Assembly: GCF_003952185.1 (NCBI RefSeq)
Contig: NZ_RXFS01000006.1
Location: forward strand, 372,001 to 436,000
Source of the DNA: Variovorax sp. 679
GTDB lineage: Bacteria > Pseudomonadota > Gammaproteobacteria > Burkholderiales > Burkholderiaceae_C
Length of the DNA: 64,000 nucleotides
Direction of reading: 5' to 3'
A program made the translations under genes and the position numbers. The notes under the pieces were generated by a model. It was not told where the DNA came from. It saw nothing but the letters and a program-made list of their open reading frames with translations, and did no database searches. Numbering within the stretch: position 1 is the stretch's first letter; the number at the start of each line of letters is the position of its first letter. Positions 53,864 to 61,036 of this stretch are shown here, piece after piece.

Positions 53864-54561
53864 TGTCGCGCCAGATCGTCCTCGACACCGAAACCACCGG
53901 CCTCTCGGCGGAGAACGGCGACCGCGTCATCGAGCTCGGCTGCGTGGAGCTGTTCAACCGCAAGCTCACCGGCAACGACCTGCACATCTACTTCAACCCC
54001 GAGCGAGAAAGCCACGAGGACGCGTTGAAGGTCCACGGCCTGACGACCGACTTCCTGCGCGACAAGCCGAAGTTCGGCACGCTGGCCAACGACATCGTCG
54101 AGTACCTGCGCGACGCCGAGCTGATCATTCACAACGCGGCCTTCGACGTCGGCTTCCTCAACAAGGAGTTCGAGCGCGCCGGCCTGCCGCCACTGCGCAC
54201 CTTCGTCAGCGAAGTGACCGACACGCTGGCCATGGCCAAGCAGGTGTACCCGGGCAAGCGCAATTCGCTGGATGCCCTGTGCGACCGCTTTGGCGTCGAC
54301 CGCTCCAACCGCACCTTCCACGGCGCCAAGCTCGACGCCCAGCTGCTGGCTGACGTCTACATCAACCTCACACGTGGGCAGGACGCGTTGCTCATCGACG
54401 TGGCTGCGAGCGAGCCGGTGCAGGGCGCCGCCGTGGTGGCCGTCGACCTGAGCCAGTTCGAGTTGCCGGTGATCATGGCGGCCGAGCACGAACTGACCGC
54501 GCACGAGGCCGTGTTGGTGCAACTCGATAAATCTAGTGGTGGTCGCACGCTGTTTCGTTAA
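53863..54561 (+). CDS. dnaQ: DNA polymerase III epsilon subunit (3'-5' exonuclease)
   Basis: A 232-residue DEDDh exonuclease giving proofreading to the replicase. Exo I VLDTETTGLSAENGDRVIELG (Asp8, Glu10), Exo II HNAAFDVGFLNKEF and Exo III HGAKLDAQLLADVY are complete. The C-terminal 50 residues serve the alpha-subunit contact. It is transcribed at the end of the isc operon through a one-base overlap with fdx; the tRNA promoter overlaps its 3' end. Confidence 0.94.
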   Translation: MSRQIVLDTETTGLSAENGDRVIELGCVELFNRKLTGNDLHIYFNPERESHEDALKVHGLTTDFLRDKPKFGTLANDIVEYLRDAELIIHNAAFDVGFLNKEFERAGLPPLRTFVSEVTDTLAMAKQVYPGKRNSLDALCDRFGVDRSNRTFHGAKLDAQLLADVYINLTRGQDALLIDVAASEPVQGAAVVAVDLSQFELPVIMAAEHELTAHEAVLVQLDKSSGGRTLFR

Positions 54562-54577
54562 AACGGCTGAAAAGCTA

Positions 54578-54586
54578 TGGCATAAT
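54578..54586 (+). promoter_or_regulatory. tRNA-Val promoter, extended -10
   Basis: TGG-CATAAT at 54578-54586 forms an extended -10 box. TTAAAA (54558-54563), 17 bases upstream, is a weak -35. The start would be near 54593, about 50 bases before the tRNA, which fits a processed leader. Confidence 0.6.
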
Positions 54587-54645
54587 CTGAGGCTTCGCAG
54601 AACGCGATACGTTTTCAAGGCGCTGCAGGTAAACAGCAGCGCTTA

Positions 54646-54720
54646 GGGCGGTTAGCTCAGGGGTAGAGCACAGCATTCACACTGCTGGGGTCGGAGGTTC
54701 GAAGCCTCCACCGCCCACCA
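54646..54720 (+). tRNA. tRNA-Val (anticodon CAC)
   Basis: A complete cloverleaf: acceptor GGGCGGT/ACCGCCC, D arm GCTC-loop-GAGC, anticodon stem CAGCA/TGCTG with loop TTCACAC (anticodon CAC, reading GUG), variable GGGTC, T arm GGAGG-TTCGAAG-CCTCC, discriminator A and an encoded CCA at 54718-54720. Confidence 0.96.
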
Positions 54721-54724
54721 AATC

Positions 54725-54757
54725 AAAAAGCGACCTGGATTTCCAGGTCGCTTTTTT
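54725..54757. terminator. Rho-independent terminator after tRNA-Val
   Basis: GCGACCTGG-ATTT-CCAGGTCGC, a perfect nine-pair stem (54730-54751), with five A residues before and six T residues after it. It ends the tRNA transcript and, on the other strand, could end the lipoprotein transcript. Confidence 0.93.
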
Positions 54758-54801
54758 GTTTTTGCATTCGATCGGGCGGCCTGGTTAGTCGATTCGTCCG
54801 T

Positions 54802-55182
54802 CTACTTTGCGCCTTCGAAGAGGTCGCCGCAGGTGTCGCACGCGAAGTACAGCTTCTGCTCCCCGCATTGCACTGATCCCGTTGCACCCGCGCGGATCTG
54901 CCAATCGCACGATTTGCCCTGGCGGATCAGCGTGCCCTCGGCATAGCAGGGGGCCAGTTCGTAGTTGTCGTGAAGAGTCTTGTAGTCGACCTCGCGAGCC
55001 TTCGAGAAGAATTCGCGCGCCTGTCCATGGTTTCGCGGCACGTCGGAACTGCGGCAACTGGTCGGCGCATCGGAATGGAAATCGGCAACGTAGACGTTCG
55101 TGAACCTCACATCGCGGGTCGCGCAGGAAGCGACGAGCATCGCGCCGACGGCAAGGCCCAGTACGCGGACTCTCACTTCCAT
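54802..55182 (-). CDS. Small Cys-rich lipoprotein, possible immunity protein
   Basis: A 126-residue lipoprotein: signal peptide and lipobox VASC (Cys20), then a short mature domain with six further cysteines (SCRSS, PCYAEG, SCDWQ, QCGEQ, FACDTCGD). The ATG at 55182 lies inside the 3' end of the amidase gene (10-base overlap), so the pair is co-translated. The family is not recognised. A periplasmic, membrane-tethered partner of a peptidoglycan amidase is the expected form of an immunity protein; this is inference. Confidence 0.72.
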   Translation of the reverse strand: MEVRVRVLGLAVGAMLVASCATRDVRFTNVYVADFHSDAPTSCRSSDVPRNHGQAREFFSKAREVDYKTLHDNYELAPCYAEGTLIRQGKSCDWQIRAGATGSVQCGEQKLYFACDTCGDLFEGAK

Positions 55183-55775
55183 ATCGCCGAGCTCGCTTCG
55201 CCGGGGTTCTTGTACGAGACCGTCGGGTGCCTGTAGACGTCTTCCGCCTTGAGGTTGAACTGCGCGTACAGCTCCTCGATCAGCCACTGGAGCGAGCTGT
55301 TCTGCGCGGCGGTCACCGCTTCGTAGGTCTTGTCGTCGATGTGCATGCCGACCAGCTCGATGCCGATCGAGTCGCTGTTCACCGGATACCGGTCGGGGTA
55401 GGGCTTCGCGCGTTCGTGCGCGTCGATGGCGTTGATCTGGTTGACCCACGACATCGCGAGCATCTTGGCCATTGCCCCCGTGTCGCAGCTGCTCTTGTTG
55501 ATGGCCAGGCACTTCGACTTGATCAGCTTGCCTACGTGATAGCAGCGCGCGAAGACGCTGGCGGTCTGGTAGATCTGGCCGTTCTTGTCGATCAGGAAGT
55601 GGGCACCGTTGCCCCCTACCTGATAGCCGTTGAGGCTGGATTCGGCGGTGCCCGAGTCGGTCTGGTGGACGACGATGGCGAGCACGCTGGGAAGGGCGCC
55701 GTGTTCGATTCCCGATGATCGCCTCAGGATCACCTTGGGATCGATCAGCATCCCGTTTGCATCGATAGTGGACAT
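55173..55775 (-). CDS. N-acetylmuramoyl-L-alanine amidase (Amidase_2 fold), no signal peptide
   Basis: A 200-residue zinc amidase-like protein. Ligand His is in AIVVHQTDSG, the core in DSIGIELVGMHIDD, and the second His and catalytic Lys in YRHPTVSYKNPGE; the third ligand position (usually Asp or Cys before PG) is Asn. There is no signal peptide, so it would act in the cytosol (AmpD-like recycling) or be delivered by a secretion system. The coupled downstream lipoprotein favours an effector/immunity pair. Start ATG 55775 follows GGGAGAG. Confidence 0.78.
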   Translation of the reverse strand: MSTIDANGMLIDPKVILRRSSGIEHGALPSVLAIVVHQTDSGTAESSLNGYQVGGNGAHFLIDKNGQIYQTASVFARCYHVGKLIKSKCLAINKSSCDTGAMAKMLAMSWVNQINAIDAHERAKPYPDRYPVNSDSIGIELVGMHIDDKTYEAVTAAQNSSLQWLIEELYAQFNLKAEDVYRHPTVSYKNPGEASSAIWK

Positions 55776-55988
55776 TTCTCTCCCTGAAGAAAGCGATACC
55801 TGCCGGGCCTCGGCAACGCGCGGCAGTACAACACATCCGCCATCGGTCCCCAAGTCGCAATAAGTAGTAAGGTGGCCCGCTCGCATCGGCTGGGTAAGCT
55901 GTCGGCATGCACCGACGGCAGGTGCAGCCAAGCTGCTGTCGACATTCCCGCTGTCGTGACCTAGAACCAAGGGGAAAGGAGTGCAGCC
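55776..55988. other. Intergenic region between the amidase and the small acidic ORF
   Basis: Divergent 213-base region. It should hold promoters for the amidase operon and the small acidic gene. No clear -35/-10 pair, operator or repeat was found by eye. Confidence 0.4.
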
Positions 55989-56114
55989 ATGGCCACTCAT
56001 CCCGATGTTCCACAGCCCGTCGCGCCGAGCCTGCCTGTCGAGCCAGACGAAGGACCCGAGACGCCACCCGACGACGAGCCCACCGACCCCGAGCCGCCGC
56101 CCTCCGTGCGGTGA
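55989..56114 (+). CDS. Small Pro/Asp/Glu-rich protein
   Basis: A 41-residue frame, MATHPDVPQPVAPSLPVEP followed by DEGPETPPDDEPTDPEPPP-type sequence; over one third proline and strongly acidic. GGAAAGGAG sits eight bases before the ATG, a better site than most genes here have. I recall similar short acidic proline-rich proteins in related genomes but know no function. It is probably an unstructured cytoplasmic peptide. Confidence 0.6.
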   Translation: MATHPDVPQPVAPSLPVEPDEGPETPPDDEPTDPEPPPSVR

Positions 56115-56133
56115 GGGCGAATCCCGGAATCCG

Positions 56134-56159
56134 CGCGCGAGCCGCGCTAAGCTCGCGCG
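56134..56159 (+). promoter_or_regulatory. Hairpin directly upstream of the FAD oxidoreductase start
   Basis: CGCGCGAGC (56134-56142) and GCTCGCGCG (56151-56159) form a perfect nine-pair stem with an eight-base loop. It ends at the base before the ATG, occupying the place of a ribosome-binding site, and could limit translation initiation. Confidence 0.5.
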
Positions 56160-57263
56160 ATGGATGAAATCGATTGCGCCGTCATCGGCGGTGGTGTGGT
56201 GGGGCTTGCTGTGGCGCGCGCGTTGGCGCTTACAGGCCGGGAGGTGCTGGTACTCGAATCCGAGGGAGCCATCGGCACGGGAACGAGTTCGCGCAACAGC
56301 GAGGTCATTCATGCCGGCATCTACTATCCGCAGGGCTCATTGAAGGCGAGGCTCTGCGTCGAGGGGAAGGAATTGCTGTACGCCTACGCGGCTGAGCGTG
56401 GCGTGCCGCACCAGCGCTGCGGCAAGCTCATCGTGGCGACGTTGCCCGAGCAGGCGGGCCAGCTCGAAGTCATTCGGACGAAGGCCGCCGCCAACGGTGT
56501 CGATGACCTGGAACTGATCACCGCACAGCAGGCAGGCGAGATGGAGCCGCAGCTGCATTGCGTGGCCGCGCTGCATTCGCCGAGTACCGGCATCGTCGAC
56601 AGTCACGCACTCATGCTGAGTCTGCTCGGCGACCTCGAGAACGCCGGCGGCATGCTGGCGCTGAAGTCGCCGATCTTGCGTGCCGAATGCGGTGGCGAAG
56701 CCATCATCCTGATGGCGGAAGACGGCACGACGCTGCGTTGCCGCAGCGTGGTCAATGCGACGGGGCTGGGCGCACCTGCGCTGGCCCGGCGCTTCGAGGG
56801 CCTGCCGTCCTCGGCGGTGCCGAAGGAATACTTCGCCAAGGGCAACTACTTCACCCTGTCGGGGCGAGCGCCGTTCGGCCGCCTCGTCTATCCCGTGCCC
56901 GAGCCGGGTGGACTGGGCGTGCACCTCACGATCGACCTGGGTGGGCAGGCCAAGTTCGGGCCTGACGTGCAATGGGTGTCTTCGCCCGACGAACTGGTGG
57001 TGGACCCTGCCCGAGGCGAAAGTTTCTATACCGAGGTGCGCAAGTACTGGCCCGCGCTGCCTGACGGTGCGCTCATTCCGGGCTACGCGGGCATGCGGCC
57101 CAAGATCTCGGGTCCGGGCGAGCCCGCGGCCGACTTCATGATCGACGGGCCCGCGTCGCATGGCGTGCCGGGGCTGGTCAATCTCTTCGGCATCGAGTCG
57201 CCGGGGCTCACGAGCAGCCTGGCCATCGCGCGCCATGTGGCTGCCCTGCTGGCCGACGGCTGA
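56160..57263 (+). CDS. FAD-dependent oxidoreductase, L-2-hydroxyglutarate dehydrogenase-like
   Basis: A 367-residue DAO-fold flavoprotein: Rossmann motif CAVIGGGVVGLAVA (residues 6-19), SRNSEVIHAGIYYP near residue 45, the substrate-domain KGNYFTLSGRAPFGRLVYPVPEPGGLGVHLT and the C-terminal GYAGMRPKISGPG and LFGIESPGLTSSLAIA. The sequence style matches L-2-hydroxyglutarate dehydrogenase/oxidase (LhgO), which oxidises L-2-hydroxyglutarate to 2-oxoglutarate. The substrate is not proven. A nine-pair hairpin abuts its start. Confidence 0.85.
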   Translation: MDEIDCAVIGGGVVGLAVARALALTGREVLVLESEGAIGTGTSSRNSEVIHAGIYYPQGSLKARLCVEGKELLYAYAAERGVPHQRCGKLIVATLPEQAGQLEVIRTKAAANGVDDLELITAQQAGEMEPQLHCVAALHSPSTGIVDSHALMLSLLGDLENAGGMLALKSPILRAECGGEAIILMAEDGTTLRCRSVVNATGLGAPALARRFEGLPSSAVPKEYFAKGNYFTLSGRAPFGRLVYPVPEPGGLGVHLTIDLGGQAKFGPDVQWVSSPDELVVDPARGESFYTEVRKYWPALPDGALIPGYAGMRPKISGPGEPAADFMIDGPASHGVPGLVNLFGIESPGLTSSLAIARHVAALLADG

Positions 57264-57416
57264 GAGGCTTCATGCGGGGGATAGGGCTCATTGCGTGCCA
57301 AAAGCTGCACATCTGTCGCGCCTGAGGGTCTTTTGTGCCTGTAACATGACAGCACGCCACTTGCTGGCGCGAAGCCGCCGGCGCGGTGCCGGTGTCATCA
57401 CGGAGGAAAGTTTCCA

Positions 57417-57713
57417 ATGAGTGCATCCCAAAATCTTGAAGCAGCAGCCGAAGACATCGCGAGCGACGTGCGTGGCGTGCTGGCAAGCAAGGACCTGGAT
57501 TCGGTTCCCCACATCAAGGCGCTGCGCCAGCGCATCGACACCAAGCTGGCCATCGCACGCGAACTCGCGGCCGAGAAGAGCAAGCTCGCCGCCAAGAAGG
57601 CCCGCGAGGCGGCCAGTTCCGCCAATGCCTACGCCCACGACGAACCGTGGCAGATCGCCGGTGCCGCACTGGCCGTCGGCGTGCTGGTGGGCCTGCTGCT
57701 TGGCCGCCGCTGA
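57417..57713 (+). CDS. DUF883/ElaB-YqjD-family membrane-anchored protein
   Basis: A 98-residue protein: amphipathic, charged helical region (residues 1-65, likely coiled coil, KALRQRIDTKLAIARELAAEKSKLA) and a single C-terminal membrane segment GAALAVGVLVGLLLGRR. In E. coli YqjD-type proteins bind ribosomes and anchor them to the membrane in stationary phase. It is followed 60 bases later by a YqjE-like gene, as in the yqjCDEK locus. GGAGG precedes the start. Confidence 0.85.
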   Translation: MSASQNLEAAAEDIASDVRGVLASKDLDSVPHIKALRQRIDTKLAIARELAAEKSKLAAKKAREAASSANAYAHDEPWQIAGAALAVGVLVGLLLGRR

Positions 57714-57773
57714 CCTGAGCGCGCAGCACGGCGACAGCAGCATCGTTCGCCCGGACATGACAGGAGCCAGCCC

Positions 57774-58490
57774 GTGAGGCTGCTGTCCCTGTTCGGACTG
57801 AATGCCCGGATCCGCCGGTTGCGCATCGCCGCGGCCGAAGGCGCATTGGCTGCCGAAGATCGGGTCCAACTGCTGCGCATGGCCTGGGAGGACGAGAAGC
57901 AGCGCCTCAAGCTGATGCTCCTTCTCTCGCTGGCCGTTCTGGGGTTGACCACCGTCACGGTGGCCCTGCTGTCAGTCGCAGTGGTGGTGAACTACTGGGA
58001 CACGCCGTACCGCGTTACGGCCGCATGGTCGGTGGCGGGTGCCTGGATCGTGCTCTGGCTGGCCGCTGCCATTGGCTTGCTGCTGACCCTGCGCAACGCA
58101 TCCAACGGCTTCCTGCCGGCGCGCCAGGAGTTCGAGCGCGACTGGGCCTGGGCCCAGGAGCAGTTCGGCCTGGGCAAGGACCCAGCGGAAGACGAAGAAG
58201 AAGCGCCGCGCCGCGTCCGCAGGCCGGTCACGCGCGAAGAGCTGCTGGCGCGCATGGAGCTTCAGCGCCTGCGCATCGCGACGATGCAGGGCGGGCGCGA
58301 GACTCAGCCCGCAAGCGAGGGCTCCGCGCCTCCGCCCAACGAGTCGGCCGCGGCCGCCGCATTGCGCATCGCGCGTGCGCATCCGGTGGCCACGGGCGTT
58401 GTCGCGGCCGCCGCCGTCGTGGTGATCCGGCCGAAGCGGCTGCTGCGCTGGGTGGCAGTCATTGCGCCAGTGCTCTGGCGCATGCGCTGA
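57774..58490 (+). CDS. YqjE-like holin-superfamily protein fused to a YqjK-like domain
   Basis: A 238-residue protein. Residues 20-125 are a YqjE domain: charged helix EDRVQLLRMAWEDEKQRLKLML, two membrane segments (LLSLAVLGLTTVTVALLSV, WIVLWLAAAIGLLLTL) and ERDWAWAQEQFG. After an acidic linker, residues 155-238 resemble YqjK (TREELLARMELQRLRIATMQ, then a hydrophobic HPVATGVVAAAAVVVIRPKRLLRW). Start GTG 57774 follows AGGAG. The fusion keeps the yqjD-yqjE-yqjK order in two genes. Confidence 0.78.
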   Translation: MRLLSLFGLNARIRRLRIAAAEGALAAEDRVQLLRMAWEDEKQRLKLMLLLSLAVLGLTTVTVALLSVAVVVNYWDTPYRVTAAWSVAGAWIVLWLAAAIGLLLTLRNASNGFLPARQEFERDWAWAQEQFGLGKDPAEDEEEAPRRVRRPVTREELLARMELQRLRIATMQGGRETQPASEGSAPPPNESAAAAALRIARAHPVATGVVAAAAVVVIRPKRLLRWVAVIAPVLWRMR

Positions 58491-58506
58491 CAGAAAAGAA
58501 GGACGC

Positions 58507-59589
58507 TCAGGCCTTGCTGCTGCGATCGCGCAGCAGCGCCTGGGCTGCTTCGCGGACCAGGGCCGGGCCGCGGTAGATCAATCCGGTGTAGATCTGCACC
58601 ACGTCCGCACCTGCGGCGATCTTTGCCTTGGCATCGGCGCCGCTGAGAATGCCGCCGACCCCGATGATCGGAAAGCCCGTGCCCAGCGCCGCGCGCAGCT
58701 GGGCGATCACGCGGCTGCTTGCCTCGCGCACTGGCGCACCCGACAGTCCGCCAGCTTCTTCTGCATGCTGCAGGCCCTTGACCGCGTCGCGTGCGAGCGT
58801 GGTGTTGGTGGCGATCACGCCGTCCATGCCGTGGCGCTTGAGCGTGGCGGCGATGACGGCTGCCTGGGCCTCGTCGAGATCGGGCGCGATCTTCACGAAC
58901 AGCGGCGAGCGCTTGTTGTGGCGCGCCGCCAGCGCCTCGCGCCGCTCGGCCACCGCGCCGAGCAAGGCATCGAGCGCCTCATCGCTCTGCAGCGTGCGCA
59001 GGTTGGCGGTGTTGGGGCTCGAGATGTTGATCGTCACGTAGTCGGCATGCGGATACACGCCGTCGAGGCAGGCCAGGTAGTCGTCGACTGCGCGCTCGAT
59101 CGGCGTGGCGGCGTTCTTGCCGATGTTGAGCCCCAGCAGCATCGGCGATTTCGCGCCGCTGCTTCCCTTGCGAAAACGCGCCTTCTGCACGTTGCCCAGG
59201 AAGGCGTCGAGCCCTTCGTTGTTGAAACCGAGCCGGTTGATCAGCGCGTCGCGCTGCGGCAGGCGGAACATCCGCGGCTTGGGATTGCCCGGCTGGGCCT
59301 TCGGCGTGACCGTGCCGACCTCGACGAAGCCGAACCCCATGGCGGCGAAGGCGTCGATGCAGCGGGCATTCTTGTCCAGCCCGGCGGCCAGGCCCACGCG
59401 GTTGGGAAATGTGAGGCCGGCAAGCTGAACCGGATCGTCGACGCGCGGTGCCGAGTACGCGCAGGCCAGCGGCGTGTTCTGGGTGCGCGCCAGCCCGTCC
59501 AGCGTGATTTCATGGGCATGTTCGGGGTCGAAACCGAACAGGAAAGGGCGGGCCAGGCCGTAGAGCGAGGAGGGCATCAGCAGGGGCAT
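58507..59589 (-). CDS. pyrD: Dihydroorotate dehydrogenase (quinone), class 2
   Basis: A 360-residue FMN membrane-associated enzyme of pyrimidine synthesis, coupling dihydroorotate oxidation to quinone. FPNRVGLAAGLDKNARCIDAF, GFVEVGTVTPKAQPGNPKPRMFRL, NISSPNTANLRTLQ (catalytic Ser of class 2) and GVGGILSGADAKAKIAAGA are present, as is the N-terminal helical quinone-tunnel region (LARPFLFGFDPEHAHEI). Met at 59589 or 59577 could start it. It is divergent from rpiA over about 40 bases. Confidence 0.94.
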   Translation of the reverse strand: MPLLMPSSLYGLARPFLFGFDPEHAHEITLDGLARTQNTPLACAYSAPRVDDPVQLAGLTFPNRVGLAAGLDKNARCIDAFAAMGFGFVEVGTVTPKAQPGNPKPRMFRLPQRDALINRLGFNNEGLDAFLGNVQKARFRKGSSGAKSPMLLGLNIGKNAATPIERAVDDYLACLDGVYPHADYVTINISSPNTANLRTLQSDEALDALLGAVAERREALAARHNKRSPLFVKIAPDLDEAQAAVIAATLKRHGMDGVIATNTTLARDAVKGLQHAEEAGGLSGAPVREASSRVIAQLRAALGTGFPIIGVGGILSGADAKAKIAAGADVVQIYTGLIYRGPALVREAAQALLRDRSSKA

Positions 59590-59629
59590 CGGATAATTCT
59601 GGACTTCAATGAGCCAAGGATTGTCCGTG

Positions 59630-60343
59630 ATGACCGCACCCGCCTCCCCAACCCCCTCCAACCCACTCTCCCAGGACGAGCTCAAGGCCCAGGTCGGTCT
59701 CGCTGCGCTGGCCTACGTGACCAGGGGCGAAATCGTCGGTGTCGGCACCGGCTCGACGGTGAACAAGTTCATCGACGCGCTGGCCACCATCAAGGGCGAG
59801 ATCAAGGGGGCAGTCTCCAGTTCCGTCGCCTCGACCGAGCGCCTGCTCGCGCTGGGAATCCCGGTGTTCGACAGCAACGAGGTGGAGGAATTGTCGGTCT
59901 ACATCGACGGCGCCGACGAAATCGATCACCGCGGCTTCATGGTGAAGGGCGGCGGTGCCGCGCTCACGCGCGAGAAGATCGTCGCGGCCCAGTCGCGCAA
60001 GTTCGTGTGCATTGCCGACGCTTCCAAGCTGGTGGAGGTGCTGGGCGCGTTTCCGCTGCCGGTGGAGGTGATTCCGATGGCCGCGCAGCGAGTGATGCGC
60101 CAGTTCGCGGCCATGGGTGGCATCGCCCAGGTGCGCGAGAAGGACGGCCTGCCGCTGGTCACGGACAACGGCCAGCACATCGTCGATGTCACCGGCCTGA
60201 AGATCGCCGACCCGCTGGCCTTCGAAACCACGGTGAGCCAGTGGCCGGGCGTGGTGACGGTCGGCGTCTTTGCGCACCAGAAGGCCAACGTGTGCCTGTT
60301 GGGCACTGCAGCCGGCGTGAAGACGATGGAGTTTTCCGCCTGA
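59630..60343 (+). CDS. rpiA: Ribose-5-phosphate isomerase A
   Basis: A 237-residue enzyme interconverting ribose 5-phosphate and ribulose 5-phosphate. GVGTGSTVNKFIDAL, SSSVASTERLLALGIPV, YIDGADEID (catalytic Asp) and KGGGAALTREKIVA (catalytic Glu/Lys) are all seen. Start ATG 59630 follows AAGGA; an in-frame ATG at 59609 would leave only a short tail. Cytoplasmic pentose-phosphate enzyme; divergent from pyrD. Confidence 0.95.
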   Translation: MTAPASPTPSNPLSQDELKAQVGLAALAYVTRGEIVGVGTGSTVNKFIDALATIKGEIKGAVSSSVASTERLLALGIPVFDSNEVEELSVYIDGADEIDHRGFMVKGGGAALTREKIVAAQSRKFVCIADASKLVEVLGAFPLPVEVIPMAAQRVMRQFAAMGGIAQVREKDGLPLVTDNGQHIVDVTGLKIADPLAFETTVSQWPGVVTVGVFAHQKANVCLLGTAAGVKTMEFSA

Positions 60344-60358
60344 GGCCGGCGGCTCCGG

Positions 60359-61006
60359 TCAGAACTTGATGCCGGCCGGGTTGCTCGGGCTCGGCTCGCT
60401 CGATGCGGGCGGCGGAGGTGCGGGTTGTGCTGCTGGTGCCGCCGCGGCGCGGGGGGCGGGCGCCGCCTGCTGCGCGACCAGCGGCCGGGCCTGCCCATTG
60501 CGGTAGCCCGCGGGCAGGCTGTTGCTCTTGGGGTATCCGGCCGCATCGAGGTACTGCGACCACTCGGTGTCGGAATAACCCTTGAGTTGCTGCGACCCGA
60601 TGGTCAAAAGCGGCAGCGAGCTCTGGCTGCTCAGGCGCTGCAGCGCCTCGATTTCCTCGTTGCTTTTGACAGTGCGCTCCTCGAACGGAATGCCGCGCGT
60701 GACGAGCAGCGTGCGGGCTGCGCTGCAGGGGGCGCACTCGTCACCGCTGTAGAGCGTCACCGGGTAGCGCTGCGCCACCTGGCGCAGTTCATAGGGCAGG
60801 CCCGCGCCGGCGCTGGATGAGGTGGCGGAACTTTGCGAGCCCGATGCCGCTTCGCTGCTGGCGGTGGGCGCCCGGTCGGAGAAGGTGACCTTGCCGTTCT
60901 TGTCCACCTGGCGGTAGACGGGTTGCGCCATGGCGCCCGCGGCAACGAGCACAAGGGCAAGGCCGGTCAGGCGATGCAATGGTGAGATTTTGTAAATCGT
61001 GTGCAT
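60359..61006 (-). CDS. Exported DUF4124-glutaredoxin fusion protein
   Basis: A 215-residue protein with a signal peptide (residues 1-27, ending AGAMAQ), a DUF4124 segment PVYRQVDKNGKVTFSDRAP, a Ser-rich linker, then a glutaredoxin-like domain with redox motif CAPC (YSGDECAPCSAARTLL), cis-Pro region SSLPLLTIGSQQLKGY, and a Pro/Ala-rich tail. It would act as a periplasmic thiol-disulfide protein. Convergent with rpiA (15-base gap). The partner is unknown. Confidence 0.8.
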   Translation of the reverse strand: MHTIYKISPLHRLTGLALVLVAAGAMAQPVYRQVDKNGKVTFSDRAPTASSEAASGSQSSATSSSAGAGLPYELRQVAQRYPVTLYSGDECAPCSAARTLLVTRGIPFEERTVKSNEEIEALQRLSSQSSLPLLTIGSQQLKGYSDTEWSQYLDAAGYPKSNSLPAGYRNGQARPLVAQQAAPAPRAAAAPAAQPAPPPPASSEPSPSNPAGIKF

Positions 61007-61036
61007 CGCCCGAGTATCGCAAGCTTCAGCGATGCA

